This document shows, one piece after another, positions 26,432 through 36,165 of a DNA stretch of 64,000 nucleotides. The notes beneath the pieces are model-generated. The model ran no database searches, was not told the DNA's origin, and saw nothing but the letters and a program-made list of their open reading frames with translations. The DNA comes from Hallerella sp964587155 (lineage in GTDB: Bacteria; Fibrobacterota; Fibrobacteria; Fibrobacterales; Fibrobacteraceae): the NCBI GenBank assembly GCA_964587155.1, contig CAZPKF010000008.1:1-64000 (forward strand). The letters run 5' to 3'. The first letter of the stretch is position 1, and every line of letters starts with the position of its first letter. Position numbers and translations under genes: made by a program.

Positions 26432-27415
26432 TTAAAAATTCTGCATCGCGCGGATTTGCGTTTTCCAAACGGCTTCCGGATCGTCGGAAGCCAACCAAGA
26501 CAAGTAGGCGTTTCCGCGATAAGACCAGGCGAAAATATTTCGAATGCCCGCCTTGACAGCTTCTTCGGTCGCAATGGCGACGTCCCCTTCCCGTCCTTTT
26601 TCAATTTGGTAATTTTTAATCCACATTTGGGGCTCTTTGCCGTATTGAATCGCGATCCGGAATATCCGCTCGGATGTCTTTGCGTATGATTCCCGGATGG
26701 ATTCTTCGGAAGCGCCGCGTTCCCAATAAGGATCACATGCAATTTCATCGACTGAGTCGAGTTTTGCCAAGCGTTCCCAGTTATCCAGCCCCGCGGGGAA
26801 CCACGGCGGGAGCATGCAAATGCAGTTTCGTTTTTTCCGGGCGTGGACATCGCTTGTCATTTCGCGTAAAAAGTCCACTAGGGAATCTTCTCTGAATTTT
26901 TTGACTTCGTGGGTAAGCTCGTTTGGCATTTCGAAGCCGAATTTGTCTCTGAACTTTTCGCGGCAGCACGGGCATTTGCATGCCCAATTTTCCAAATGGC
27001 CTTTTTCAAAATAAAAGTGAGGCTCGTCCCAAAAAACGGTTTCCGCTTTTGACTGGCATACATCGGAAATCCAACGGTGCATGTAAGCGCGGAATTGGGG
27101 ATGGTTGGGGCAGGCGGCGACAGACGTGTTTCCGTTTTGGGAAACTTGGCACAGGGAGTGGTTTCGCGCAGTCAGTTCGGAGTACGCCTCTCCACCAAAG
27201 ACGCGCCCGACGCCCCAAGGGTTCACGTAGGATTTCAGTCCGAGAGATTCGGAAATGGCGATGAGTTTTTTCATCGTATCCGGATAATATTCCTCGTCTT
27301 CTTCGGACCACGTGTGCAGAACATGGGTGAAGCCCGCATCGCGGATAGCTTTAAGATCTTCGGCGGCCCTGTCGGGGTTGCGGACACCGAAGTAGGCGAT
27401 ACCTTTTTTCATCAT
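26432..27415 (-). CDS. TIM-barrel, glycoside-hydrolase-like protein with Cys cluster
   Basis: This 327-residue protein starts at a double ATG 5 bases after the upstream stop. It reads like a glycoside hydrolase-type TIM barrel: KKGIAYFGVRNPDRAAEDL ... AGFTHVLHTWSEED, then SYVNPWGVGRVFGG, an acidic strand end AETVFWDEPHFYF, and DEIACDPYW and IFAWSYRGNAYLSW near the end. A metal-binding-type cluster CKCPCC follows the FWDEPH strand. There is no signal peptide, so it should act in the cytoplasm. Family and substrate were not recognised. It is cotranscribed with the receiver-like gene upstream. Confidence 0.75.
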   Translation of the reverse strand: MMKKGIAYFGVRNPDRAAEDLKAIRDAGFTHVLHTWSEEDEEYYPDTMKKLIAISESLGLKSYVNPWGVGRVFGGEAYSELTARNHSLCQVSQNGNTSVAACPNHPQFRAYMHRWISDVCQSKAETVFWDEPHFYFEKGHLENWACKCPCCREKFRDKFGFEMPNELTHEVKKFREDSLVDFLREMTSDVHARKKRNCICMLPPWFPAGLDNWERLAKLDSVDEIACDPYWERGASEESIRESYAKTSERIFRIAIQYGKEPQMWIKNYQIEKGREGDVAIATEEAVKAGIRNIFAWSYRGNAYLSWLASDDPEAVWKTQIRAMQNF

Positions 27416-27419
27416 CGGA

Positions 27420-27854
27420 TCAACTGTTAAACGGGGTGACATTCGACCACTGCGGGGAGCAGGCTTCGACAAAGACGTGTTGCAGGACTTCTTCCCAATC
27501 CGCTTTGCAGATGGGTTTGGGCATAAAAAAGGCGTCTTCGGATTTTTCGACGACAGGGTAATCCTTTTCCACCAGTTCCACAACCCAGGATTCCGGGATG
27601 GCGTCGCGGAGACGTTTTCCAAAACGGATGGAGTCTTCGGTGGGGCAAGATCCGTGGTCTAAGACGATTAAAGCGGGGGATTCTCCTTGAGAAAGGGGCG
27701 TGTCCAAAGCCTTTTCGCCTTGCGAAAGTCCTTGACAGGCATAGATGGCTGTGTCTGCCGGAATATCGTGCGAAAGCATCCAGTCGAGCGTCCAGGCGGA
27801 CAATTCCGACAAATCGGTTGCACGGTCATCAGAAATGAAAAAAATGTGTCCCAC
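27420..27854 (-). CDS. Divergent receiver-like domain protein
   Basis: The 144-residue protein resembles a lone response-regulator receiver: an acidic pair near the N-terminus (FISDDRA), a possible phospho-acceptor Asp in ALIVLDHGSC near residue 67, and a conserved-type Lys in FFMPKPICKADWEEVLQHVF. The spacing is close to a normal receiver but similarity is weak. It overlaps no other gene and ends 5 bases before the TIM-barrel gene, so the two probably act together. No histidine kinase is nearby. Confidence 0.65.
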   Translation of the reverse strand: MGHIFFISDDRATDLSELSAWTLDWMLSHDIPADTAIYACQGLSQGEKALDTPLSQGESPALIVLDHGSCPTEDSIRFGKRLRDAIPESWVVELVEKDYPVVEKSEDAFFMPKPICKADWEEVLQHVFVEACSPQWSNVTPFNS

Positions 27855-28004
27855 GGTCTAAAAATAGCTAAAAAATAAAAGATTCGCAATCAAAAGGCGC
27901 GGATGGGAGGGAATCTGCCAAATCATTCCGGTTGGGAGGAATATTCGCCGGGGGAAAATCTGTTTCGTCTGGATTTGAAAAGCAAAAAAGCTAAATTGGG
28001 GTTG

Positions 28005-28991
28005 ATGCCCTCTTCTTTGCAGCTTCCTCCTTTGGGAGAATTTGATTTTATCCGGAAAATCCTTTCGAAAACATCGAGAATGGATTCGGTGTCGCCGTCG
28101 AAGCGCTTTTGGTTCGGGGCGGGAGACGACTGCGCCGCGTTTGACGGTTGGCTGGTCACCAAAGATATGTCGGCGGAAAATTCGCACTTCCGTTTGGACT
28201 GGTCCTCTCCGGAGCAGGCAGTGGAAAAGTGCATCGTGTCGAATGTCTCGGACATCTCGGCGATGGGTGGCTCGGCGAAAATCGCCTTGCTTGGCATTTG
28301 CGTGAACAAAAATTGGGAACCTTCTGTTAGGGAGCGCGTCGCCGAGGCTTTTTCACTAGGTTTTGAAAAGCGCGGCATCACGCTCGTGGGTGGAGATGTC
28401 ATTGCTTCGGAAATGGGACTTTTTTCCGTTACGATGCTTGGGCGGGTAGACGGCAATCCGCTGATGCGTTCCGGAGCGCGCCCCGGGGATACTGTTTATG
28501 TTTCGGGGCCTTTGGGGGCTAGTGCCGCAGGCCTTTGGGCTTTTTTGCATGGAAAGCAAAACGAGCCGGATTTGGCCGAAGTTGTTTCCGGGCACCTCTG
28601 CCCGGTCATTGACGAACGCTTTGGAAAAAAACTTGTTTCGGTGGGCGTTGCTGGCGGCAGCATCGACATTTCTGATGGTCTCGGGTCGGAATTGAATCAT
28701 TTGGCCTTAGCCTCACAAGTCAAGATCCGGATAAACGAGGAAGCGATCCCCGTTCATCCGGGCGCAGTGCGCCTTTCTCAACAGTTTGGCGTCAATCTCC
28801 GCTCATTCTGGCTTTCGGGCGGAGAGGATTACCGGCTGCTCTTCACCACATCGTTCTCTCCGGAGTATTTGCGGGAAAAAGGCATTCTTGCGCATCCTAT
28901 TGGCGAAGTTCAAGAGGGCTCTGGCGTTGAAATGAGGAATCTTTCCGGGGAACTGGAGCCGATTCCGGTTTGTGGGTGGTCACATTTGTAG
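28005..28991 (+). CDS. thiL: Thiamine-monophosphate kinase
   Basis: The enzyme phosphorylates thiamine monophosphate to thiamine diphosphate with ATP. Family segments are in order: LGEFDFIRKI, GAGDDCAAF, VTKDMSAENSHFRLDW, NVSDISAMGG, GGDVIAS, DISDGLGSEL and SGGEDYRLLF. I start at ATG 28005 (328 residues) because this places GEF at the normal distance from the N-terminus; an upstream ATG at 27903 would add 34 residues without family support. Confidence 0.92.
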   Translation: MPSSLQLPPLGEFDFIRKILSKTSRMDSVSPSKRFWFGAGDDCAAFDGWLVTKDMSAENSHFRLDWSSPEQAVEKCIVSNVSDISAMGGSAKIALLGICVNKNWEPSVRERVAEAFSLGFEKRGITLVGGDVIASEMGLFSVTMLGRVDGNPLMRSGARPGDTVYVSGPLGASAAGLWAFLHGKQNEPDLAEVVSGHLCPVIDERFGKKLVSVGVAGGSIDISDGLGSELNHLALASQVKIRINEEAIPVHPGAVRLSQQFGVNLRSFWLSGGEDYRLLFTTSFSPEYLREKGILAHPIGEVQEGSGVEMRNLSGELEPIPVCGWSHL

Positions 28992-29114
28992 GCAGAAATG
29001 ATTTGCGGGGTGGCGGTCCCCCTTGCAAAAAAGTATATTCTAGGCCAAAGCCTAAGGACTCTTTGTGGCGGTCGCCCGGAGGTTTCGGATGGCGGATTGT
29101 GGATGTTTTAATTT

Positions 29115-31025
29115 ATGAGTCATGGAAAGTCCAAAATAGGCGAACTCCTGCTGCGTCAGGGAATTATCGATGAAGACCAGCTGAAGCATGCGATGAGCGA
29201 GCATGAGCGCACGGGGCTTGCCCTGTCAAAAATTTTGGTGCGCCTGGGCATGGTCAGCGAAGAAGTTTTAACGAACATTCTGGGTGTTCAGATGCGCAAT
29301 TCGACAAGAATGCGTATCGGCGAACTTCTTTTAAAGCACGGTTATATTACCGAAGCGCAATTGAACAAAGCTTTGGAAGAACAGAAAAAGACGGGGCAGC
29401 GTCTGGGGCGCATTTTGGTGATGCTCGGATTTATGCCGGAAGAGCGCCTAGTCGAAATCCTCTCCGCCCAGTTCGAAGTTCCCTATGTAAAGCTGTCGAA
29501 CTTCAACATTGACCCGGACGTCCACAACCTCATTTCTGAAGACGTTTGCCGCACATATAAAATAGTCCCTCTGTTTGTCACCGAAAAGACGCTCACCATT
29601 GCGATGACGGATCCGACGAATGTCCGCGTCATAGACATTGTCAAGTTCAAAGCGCAAATGGATGTCGACATTGTCATGGCCAGCGAAAAGGATGTCGCCT
29701 CTGCCATTGACCGCGTTTACGCATCGTCGGCCCCGGGAGATTCGCTCGAAGCCCTTTTGAGCAAGGCGAAAGGGGAAGACGACGATGAATTGCAAACGGT
29801 CGACCGGGAAGCGGAACAGGTGCAGGAATCCGAGCTGACTGATGAAGAAGGTCAGCAGGTGGTCAAAATCGTGACTTCCCTGATTCAAGAAGCAATTTCC
29901 CGCAAAGCGTCCGATATTCACTTGGAACCGCAAGAAACATATTTGAAGCTCCGTTACCGCATCGACGGCGACTTGCAGGTTCAGGCGCCGATTCCCGCGC
30001 GGCTCATGTCGCAAATTCTGTCGAGAATCAAGTTGTTGGCCAAAATGGACATTGCCGAAAAACGCAAACCGCTTGACGGGCGTTTTACTGTCCGTTTCCG
30101 CGGCAGCGAAGTGGACTTGCGCGTTAGCTCGTTCCCTGTCTCATTGAGAAAGCGCGGCGTTTGTGAAAAAATAGTCATGCGTATTTTGGACCCGAATTCG
30201 GGACAGTTCCCGTTGAAAGACATGGGGTTTGCCCCGGTGATGTTCAAGCAGTTCAAAGACGCCATCAACTCACCAAACGGAATCGTCTTGGTGACGGGGC
30301 CTACGGGTTCTGGTAAGTCGACGACGCTTTATGCGTCCATCCGCGAAATTTTGGATCCGACCATCAATATTTCGACGATGGAGGACCCTGTTGAATTGAA
30401 CATTGACGGCGTGAACCAGGGACAGATCAATCCGGCAGCCGGATTTACGTTCGCCGCCGGCATCCGCGCCCTTTTGCGTCAAGACCCGGACGTCATCATG
30501 ATCGGGGAAATGCGTGACAAGGAAACGTCTTCGATGGCGATTGAAGCTGCCCTGACGGGACACTTGGTGTTTTCTACGCTCCACACGAACGATTCATCCG
30601 GTTCTTTCCCTCGATTGCTCGAAATGGGACTGGAACCCTTCCTTGTCGCTACGGTGATGAAGGGAATTTTGGCGCAGCGTCTTGTCCGCAGGATTTGCAA
30701 GCATTGCAAGGAGCCCGTTGACATTTCTCCGGAATTGCGCGAAGAATTGCACCTTTCGCCAGAAATGCAATTTTATCACGGTCGCGGCTGTGAACATTGC
30801 GATGGATCTGGATACAAAGGCCGTTGCGGCATTTATGAATTTTTGGTTCCCAACGAATCGGTCCGGAATGCGATCGTGAAACACGCATCGGGCGAAGTCA
30901 TCAAGCAAATCGCCATGAAGGAGTGCGGCATGATTACGCTCCGCATGGATGGTTTGCAAAAGGCGTTGGACGGCCTCACGACTTTGGAACAGGTTTTGGC
31001 GGCTTCCAACCCGGATGACAACTGA
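29115..31025 (+). CDS. pilB: Type IV pilus assembly / type II secretion ATPase with tandem MshEN-like domains
   Basis: The 636-residue PilB/GspE-type ATPase has two related N-terminal modules, KIGELLLRQGIID ... (5-55) and RIGELLLKHGYIT ... (67-120). The second has RLGRILVMLGF...L..IL..Q, the pattern of the c-di-GMP-binding MshEN motif. The catalytic part has Walker A GPTGSGKST, the Asp box, Walker B DVIMIGEMRD, the His box STLHTNDS, and a zinc site from CKHC and CEHCDGSGYKGRCG. All catalytic residues look intact, unlike the two PilT-like genes at 15.6-18.2 kb. It powers pilus extension at the inner membrane. It overlaps pcrA by one base. Confidence 0.95.
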   Translation: MSHGKSKIGELLLRQGIIDEDQLKHAMSEHERTGLALSKILVRLGMVSEEVLTNILGVQMRNSTRMRIGELLLKHGYITEAQLNKALEEQKKTGQRLGRILVMLGFMPEERLVEILSAQFEVPYVKLSNFNIDPDVHNLISEDVCRTYKIVPLFVTEKTLTIAMTDPTNVRVIDIVKFKAQMDVDIVMASEKDVASAIDRVYASSAPGDSLEALLSKAKGEDDDELQTVDREAEQVQESELTDEEGQQVVKIVTSLIQEAISRKASDIHLEPQETYLKLRYRIDGDLQVQAPIPARLMSQILSRIKLLAKMDIAEKRKPLDGRFTVRFRGSEVDLRVSSFPVSLRKRGVCEKIVMRILDPNSGQFPLKDMGFAPVMFKQFKDAINSPNGIVLVTGPTGSGKSTTLYASIREILDPTINISTMEDPVELNIDGVNQGQINPAAGFTFAAGIRALLRQDPDVIMIGEMRDKETSSMAIEAALTGHLVFSTLHTNDSSGSFPRLLEMGLEPFLVATVMKGILAQRLVRRICKHCKEPVDISPELREELHLSPEMQFYHGRGCEHCDGSGYKGRCGIYEFLVPNESVRNAIVKHASGEVIKQIAMKECGMITLRMDGLQKALDGLTTLEQVLAASNPDDN

Positions 31026-33460
31026 TGGCTGCGACGGTGGATGTTTCCCGTTTGCAGCGGGAATTAAACGAAGAACAAGTTGCCGCAGCGGCGAAAACGG
31101 AAGGTCCTTCTTTGATTTTGGCCGGAGCCGGTTCGGGAAAAACCCGTACGATTACATACAAAATCGCCTATTTGATTTCTTCTTTGAATGTGGATCCTCG
31201 GCGCATTCTGGCGGTCACGTTTACGAACAAGGCTGCGCGCGAAATGAAATCCCGGATTCAGCAGATTCTTTCGGACAAGGTGAATCTCGAATGGATGGGA
31301 ACGTTCCATTCGATTTGTGTCCGCATTTTGCGGCTTTGCCTTTCTAATGCCCGGATAGGGCAGGCGCTTGGTTGGAAAGTCGACAAAAATTTTTCCATTT
31401 ACGATGACGACGACCAGAAAAAGGTCTTGAAAGAGATTTTAAAACCCATCTTCGGCGAAGAAATGGATGCGCAAAAGCTGAAACAGGCGCGTTCCGCCAT
31501 TTCGCATTTTAAAAATAGTGTGCACAAAGAGACTTTGCCGGATGGTTCTTACCGCATCGTTTTGCAAACGCCGACAGTCGCCTTGGAACGGGCCGCCTTT
31601 TCGGATCAAGTGCAAATGGCGGGCATCTACAGGGATTATCAGGCGAAGCTTTCCGAAGCGAATGCGATGGATTTCGACGATCTCTTGCTGAATACGGTTG
31701 TCCTGCTGCAAAAACTTCCGCAAGTGGCTTTGCAGTTTGCGAACCGTTTCCGTTATGTGGTGGTCGATGAATATCAGGACACGAACGATGTTCAATATGA
31801 ACTTCTGAAACTTTTAATCGACAAGGCTACGCAAAATGTGACCGTTGTCGGCGATGACGATCAGAGCATTTACGGTTGGCGTGGGGCGAACATCGACATC
31901 ATCCGGAATTTTTCGCAAGATTTCGACAATGTGACCTTTTTTAAGCTGGAACGCAATTACCGTTCTTCGGCAAATATCGTCCAAGGGGCGGGTTCTGTCA
32001 TTGCGCATAACGAGCGCCCCGCCGAAATGGCGAAGAATGTTTATTCCAAAGAACCGCCCGGAGAACCTATCCACGTTCTCAACGTCCTCGCCGATACGAT
32101 CGAAGCGGACCAAATTGCAAAAAGAATCGAAGATGCCGGCAAAAGCGCTTATTCTGGAACGGCGATTTTTTACCGGACGAACGCGCAATCCCGCGCCATT
32201 GAAAGGTCTTTGAATAATCGACGGATTCCGTGTGTTATTTTCGGCGGTACCCGTTTTTGGGACAGAAAGGAAGTCCGCGACATCATGGCTTACATGCGCC
32301 TGCTTTCGAATCCGAAAGACGACGCGGCATTCCTCCGGATTATCAATACGCCGGCGCGCGGAATCGGAAACACTTCTCTCGACGCTTTGCGTTTGACTGC
32401 GGCGGCGAACGGGACTTCGCTTTGGGAAGCCCTTCCGTTTGAAATTGCGAAAGGCGGTAGGTCAGCGAAAGGCCTAGGCGAATTCAAGGCAATGGTGGAT
32501 ACCTGGCTCTCGCTTTTAAAAGAGGGCGAAGCGCTGCCGATTATTGCCGAACACGTCATACGGGATTCCTTCTACAAAGAGCATTTGAAAAAGGAAGACG
32601 AGACGACTGCGGACGAACGCGCCCGGAACCTCGATGAAATGGTGAACGCTTTCCGCGAATTTGAAGAAGAAAATCCGGACAAGGGGCTTGATGAATTTCT
32701 TCAGGAAATTTCCCTGTTGACGGATGCGGACAAAAAAGTGGAAAATGCGGAATTCCGCGTTACGCTGATGACCATCCACATGGCGAAAGGCCTGGAATTT
32801 GATACGGTCCACATAGCTGGCTGCGACGACGGCGTGTTTCCGCTTGTCCGCGAATCGGATATGCTCGCATCTCCGGATGAGCGCAAAAAACAGACTGAAG
32901 AAGAACGGCGGCTTTTTTACGTCGGCTGTACCCGCGCCAAGAAAATCCTTTACCTTTACCATGCGGGTCGCCGGTTTTGGCAGGGAACATTGAAACCTTT
33001 TGGCCCTTCCCGTTTTTTGGAAGAAATAGATCCGGCGACAGTTTCTGTCGAAGGACATATTGAAGAAGATACGGCGAAGTTTACTGGTGAGCCGTGGAAC
33101 CGTGGATTCCAAGGCTTTGCGGGGAAATCATCGGGAAGGTTCGGAAACCGTCCGGGAAACTTTTCTCGCGGATTTTCCCCAGTTTCTAAGCCTGCGTCGG
33201 GATTGCACAAAACGCAGCGCATCGTTTATGCGAATCCGCCTGTTGTCAAAAAAAACAAGCCGGATGTCCACGTCGTCTATGATAGGGATTGTGAAAATCC
33301 GTTGCATCCCGGAGTCCGGGTGGGCCATTTGAAATTTGGCAAAGGCGTTGTGACAAAAGTGTCGGGTTCTGGAGAGAACGCCCGGGTCGAAGTGAAATTT
33401 TCCGACGGAATTGTCAGAAAATTGATTTTAAAATACGCAGGACTTGAAATTTTGGACTAG
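31025..33460 (+). CDS. pcrA: UvrD/PcrA superfamily 1 DNA helicase
   Basis: The 811-residue 3'-5' helicase shows the SF1A motifs: Q-motif LNEEQ, Walker A LAGAGSGKTRT, VTFTNKAAREMK, DEYQDTN, VGDDDQSIYGWRGA, FKLERNYRS, TIHMAKGLEFDTV and VGCTRAKK. The C-terminal Tudor-like segment (GVRVGHLKFGKGVV) favours PcrA over Rep. It acts in repair and clears proteins and conflicts from DNA. The start ATG overlaps the pilB stop. Confidence 0.95.
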   Translation: MAATVDVSRLQRELNEEQVAAAAKTEGPSLILAGAGSGKTRTITYKIAYLISSLNVDPRRILAVTFTNKAAREMKSRIQQILSDKVNLEWMGTFHSICVRILRLCLSNARIGQALGWKVDKNFSIYDDDDQKKVLKEILKPIFGEEMDAQKLKQARSAISHFKNSVHKETLPDGSYRIVLQTPTVALERAAFSDQVQMAGIYRDYQAKLSEANAMDFDDLLLNTVVLLQKLPQVALQFANRFRYVVVDEYQDTNDVQYELLKLLIDKATQNVTVVGDDDQSIYGWRGANIDIIRNFSQDFDNVTFFKLERNYRSSANIVQGAGSVIAHNERPAEMAKNVYSKEPPGEPIHVLNVLADTIEADQIAKRIEDAGKSAYSGTAIFYRTNAQSRAIERSLNNRRIPCVIFGGTRFWDRKEVRDIMAYMRLLSNPKDDAAFLRIINTPARGIGNTSLDALRLTAAANGTSLWEALPFEIAKGGRSAKGLGEFKAMVDTWLSLLKEGEALPIIAEHVIRDSFYKEHLKKEDETTADERARNLDEMVNAFREFEEENPDKGLDEFLQEISLLTDADKKVENAEFRVTLMTIHMAKGLEFDTVHIAGCDDGVFPLVRESDMLASPDERKKQTEEERRLFYVGCTRAKKILYLYHAGRRFWQGTLKPFGPSRFLEEIDPATVSVEGHIEEDTAKFTGEPWNRGFQGFAGKSSGRFGNRPGNFSRGFSPVSKPASGLHKTQRIVYANPPVVKKNKPDVHVVYDRDCENPLHPGVRVGHLKFGKGVVTKVSGSGENARVEVKFSDGIVRKLILKYAGLEILD

Positions 33461-33512
33461 TTTTGGCTATGGAGTTTTCTATTTTTAAGGAGAACTCAAG
33501 AAAGGTCTGGAT

Positions 33513-33797
33513 ATGCTCAGCAAAGAAGAAATTTTGAAAATCGCAAAGCTTTCCCGTTTGAAGGTCTCGGATGCGGACGTGGAATCCGTTTCGGCACGCC
33601 TAGATGAACTTCTTCACCATATGGAAGATTTGAGGTCTTTAGACCTTTCTGAAGTGGAACCGATGACCGGCGTGGAAGATGCACCGACGGTTCTCCGCGA
33701 AGACATTCCGCAACCTTCGCTTTCGCACGAACAAGCGTTCGCCAACGCTCCGGAAGTTGAAAACGACCATTTTGTGATTCCCAAAGTGATTGGCTGA
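33513..33797 (+). CDS. gatC: Asp-tRNA(Asn)/Glu-tRNA(Gln) amidotransferase subunit C
   Basis: This 94-residue protein begins MLSKEEILKIAKLSRLKVSD and contains the GatC signatures LDELLHHMEDL, VEPMTG and LREDIPQPSLSHEQAFANAP ... HFVIPKVIG. GatC stabilises the GatA-GatB complex that amidates mischarged tRNAs. gatA and gatB are not in the window. Confidence 0.95.
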   Translation: MLSKEEILKIAKLSRLKVSDADVESVSARLDELLHHMEDLRSLDLSEVEPMTGVEDAPTVLREDIPQPSLSHEQAFANAPEVENDHFVIPKVIG

Positions 33798-33812
33798 CGG
33801 CAGGCAAAGACA

Positions 33813-34535
33813 ATGACTGCCGTTCATTGCGTCGTTCCCGCTCGGTTTTCTTCGTCCCGATTTCCGGGAAAACCGCTTGTCCCCATTTGCGGGCGTCCGA
33901 TGATTCTCCGCACCTTAGACAGGGCTTTAGCCGCCGGGTGTTTTAAAAGTGTCGTCTGTGCAACAGACGACATTCGCATTTTAAAAGTGGTGGAGGCGGC
34001 CGGATTTGAAGCCATTCTCACGTCCGAAGCGGCGACGGGTTCTGACCGTGTCGCAGAAGCCGCCCAACGGTTGGGTTTGGATTTGGTTGTGAATTTACAG
34101 GGAGATGAGCCTCTCGCGGATTTGGAAATGCTTCGTCAGGTGGCTTTTTCGCTTTCCCGCGAACCGAATGCCTGGGTGAGCGTCGCCGCACCGCTTTCGC
34201 CTCTTGACAGGGACAAAAATTCCGTGGTGAAAGTGGAAGTAGATTCGATGGGCTATGCCGTGGATTTTGTCCGCCAGCTGCCCCCGGAGCCGCGGAAATG
34301 GTTCCGCCACGTGGGCGTGTATGCTTATTCCGCAGAGTCTAGGGCGGAATTCGCCGCCCTGCCGCAATCGGATTTGGAACGGGAACGCTCCTTGGAGCAA
34401 CTCCGCATTTTGGGAAAACGCCCCATTCGAATGGTTTTTTGTACATCCCTTTCGGCGTCGGTGGATTTACCGTCCGATGTCCAAAAGGTGGAAAACATTT
34501 TAACCAAATGGAAAACAGATGAAAACGGAAATTGA
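33813..34535 (+). CDS. kdsB: CMP-KDO synthetase
   Basis: The 240-residue enzyme activates KDO with CTP for lipid A-core assembly, which shows that the cell makes LPS. Motifs: VVPARFSSSRFPGKPLVPI, VVCATDD, TSEAATGSDRVAEAA, LVVNLQGDEPL and FRHVGVYAYS. It overlaps pyrG by 17 bases, so CTP synthesis and CTP use are cotranscribed. Confidence 0.95.
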   Translation: MTAVHCVVPARFSSSRFPGKPLVPICGRPMILRTLDRALAAGCFKSVVCATDDIRILKVVEAAGFEAILTSEAATGSDRVAEAAQRLGLDLVVNLQGDEPLADLEMLRQVAFSLSREPNAWVSVAAPLSPLDRDKNSVVKVEVDSMGYAVDFVRQLPPEPRKWFRHVGVYAYSAESRAEFAALPQSDLERERSLEQLRILGKRPIRMVFCTSLSASVDLPSDVQKVENILTKWKTDENGN

Positions 34536-36165
34536 ATACAATGGAAAAACCAAGTTCATCATTGTGACGGGAGGCGTCATTTCGGGTTTGGGAAAAGGGG
34601 TTGCTGCGGCAAGCATCGGAGCTCTTCTTTCAAACAAGATGAAAGTTGTCCCTGTCAAGTGCGATGGTTACCTGAATACGGATCCGGGAACGATGAATCC
34701 GACAGAACATGGGGAAGTCTATGTTTTGGATGACGGCGGAGAAGTCGACATGGATTTTGGCCATTACGAGCGCTTTTTGAATATTACGGCCCGCTCGGAA
34801 TGGAGCCTGACGATGGGGAAGGTCTTTAAGCTCATTTTGGAAAAGGAGCGGCGCGGGGATTATCTGGGGCATACTGTGCAATTCATCCCGCATGTGACAA
34901 ACGCCATCAAGTCGCATTTTTATGAAGTCGCAGCCAACGAAAACGCAGATGTCCTGCTCATTGAAATCGGAGGCACTGTCGGCGATCTCGAAAATCAGTT
35001 TTTCATCGAAGCTGCCCGCCAGTTGTCGCACGAAGTCGGATGTGAAAATTGCATGTTTGTCCATCTGACTTATGTTCCGATTCCTTCTGGGGTCAAGGAA
35101 CAAAAGTCCAAGCCGACGCAAATGTCCGTCCGCGAATTGAACGAACGCGGCATTTACCCGGACATCATCATCGCCCGCTGCGAAGAGTTTTTGAAACCGC
35201 ACATCAAAGAAAAAATCGGACTTTTTTGCAATTTGCCACCTTCCCATGTTGTTTCCGGAGTCGATGTCCGTCATGTTTACGAGTGCCCGCTAGTCTATGA
35301 CAAAGAGGGTGTTCCCGAAATTTTGCTGAAAAAACTCCGGATTTATGCGCCGCCCAAGTTGGATGCGTGGAGCCGTTTGGTCGACACCATGAACAGGAAC
35401 GATACGAATCCGCGCAAAGTCTTGACTGTTGCCATCGGCGGCAAATACACGCGTCTCGAAGACTCTTACGCGAGTGTCGTCGAAGCGTTGAACCATGTTT
35501 CTGCGCATTTGGACCTCCATGTGGAAATCCGCTGGATTGATACGGAAAAGCTGGAAATGCACCCGGAAGAAGTCGAAGCGGACATGAGGGGAATTGATGC
35601 GGTCATCATTCCCGGCGGATTTGGGACTCGCGGCATCGAAGGCAAAATTGTCCTCATTGAATATGTGCGGGAACACGGGATTCCTTTTTTGGGAATTTGC
35701 TACGGCATGCAGCTTGCCGTGGTGGAGTTCGCAAGGCATGTTTGCGGCTTAGCCGGGGCGGGAACGATGGAAACCGATTCGGATTCCCACCGCGTAGAAA
35801 ATCCGGTCATCGCTTATCTCCCCGGACAAGATAAAATACGCGAAAAAGGGGCGACCATGCGCTTGGGCGGACACGACGTCCTTATCCGCAAAGGTTCTTT
35901 GGCTGAGTCTGTTTACGGCAAAACGGAAATTCGCGAACGGTTCCGCCACCGTTATGAAGTCAATCCCCAATACGTAGAACGTTTGGAAAAAGGCGGGCTT
36001 CTTTTTTCGGGAAAAGCGAAAAACGAAGATATCATGCAAATTCTCGAACTTCCCGGGCATCCGTATTTTGTCGCGTGCCAGTTCCATCCGGAATTGAAGA
36101 GTTCCCTTCTCCATCCGGCGCCTTTGTTTATGGGACTTTTGAAGGTGGCAGATGAACGGGCCTGA
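34519..36165 (+). CDS. pyrG: CTP synthase
   Basis: The 548-residue enzyme converts UTP to CTP using glutamine. The synthetase domain begins KFIIVTGGVISGLGKGVAAAS and includes GEVYVLDDGGEVDMDFGHYERF. The glutaminase domain has the oxyanion loop PGGFGTRG, the nucleophile Cys in LGICYGMQLAV, and the His/Glu pair in QFHPEL. Length and residues are normal. It overlaps the next gene by 14 bases. Confidence 0.97.
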   Translation: MKTEIEYNGKTKFIIVTGGVISGLGKGVAAASIGALLSNKMKVVPVKCDGYLNTDPGTMNPTEHGEVYVLDDGGEVDMDFGHYERFLNITARSEWSLTMGKVFKLILEKERRGDYLGHTVQFIPHVTNAIKSHFYEVAANENADVLLIEIGGTVGDLENQFFIEAARQLSHEVGCENCMFVHLTYVPIPSGVKEQKSKPTQMSVRELNERGIYPDIIIARCEEFLKPHIKEKIGLFCNLPPSHVVSGVDVRHVYECPLVYDKEGVPEILLKKLRIYAPPKLDAWSRLVDTMNRNDTNPRKVLTVAIGGKYTRLEDSYASVVEALNHVSAHLDLHVEIRWIDTEKLEMHPEEVEADMRGIDAVIIPGGFGTRGIEGKIVLIEYVREHGIPFLGICYGMQLAVVEFARHVCGLAGAGTMETDSDSHRVENPVIAYLPGQDKIREKGATMRLGGHDVLIRKGSLAESVYGKTEIRERFRHRYEVNPQYVERLEKGGLLFSGKAKNEDIMQILELPGHPYFVACQFHPELKSSLLHPAPLFMGLLKVADERA

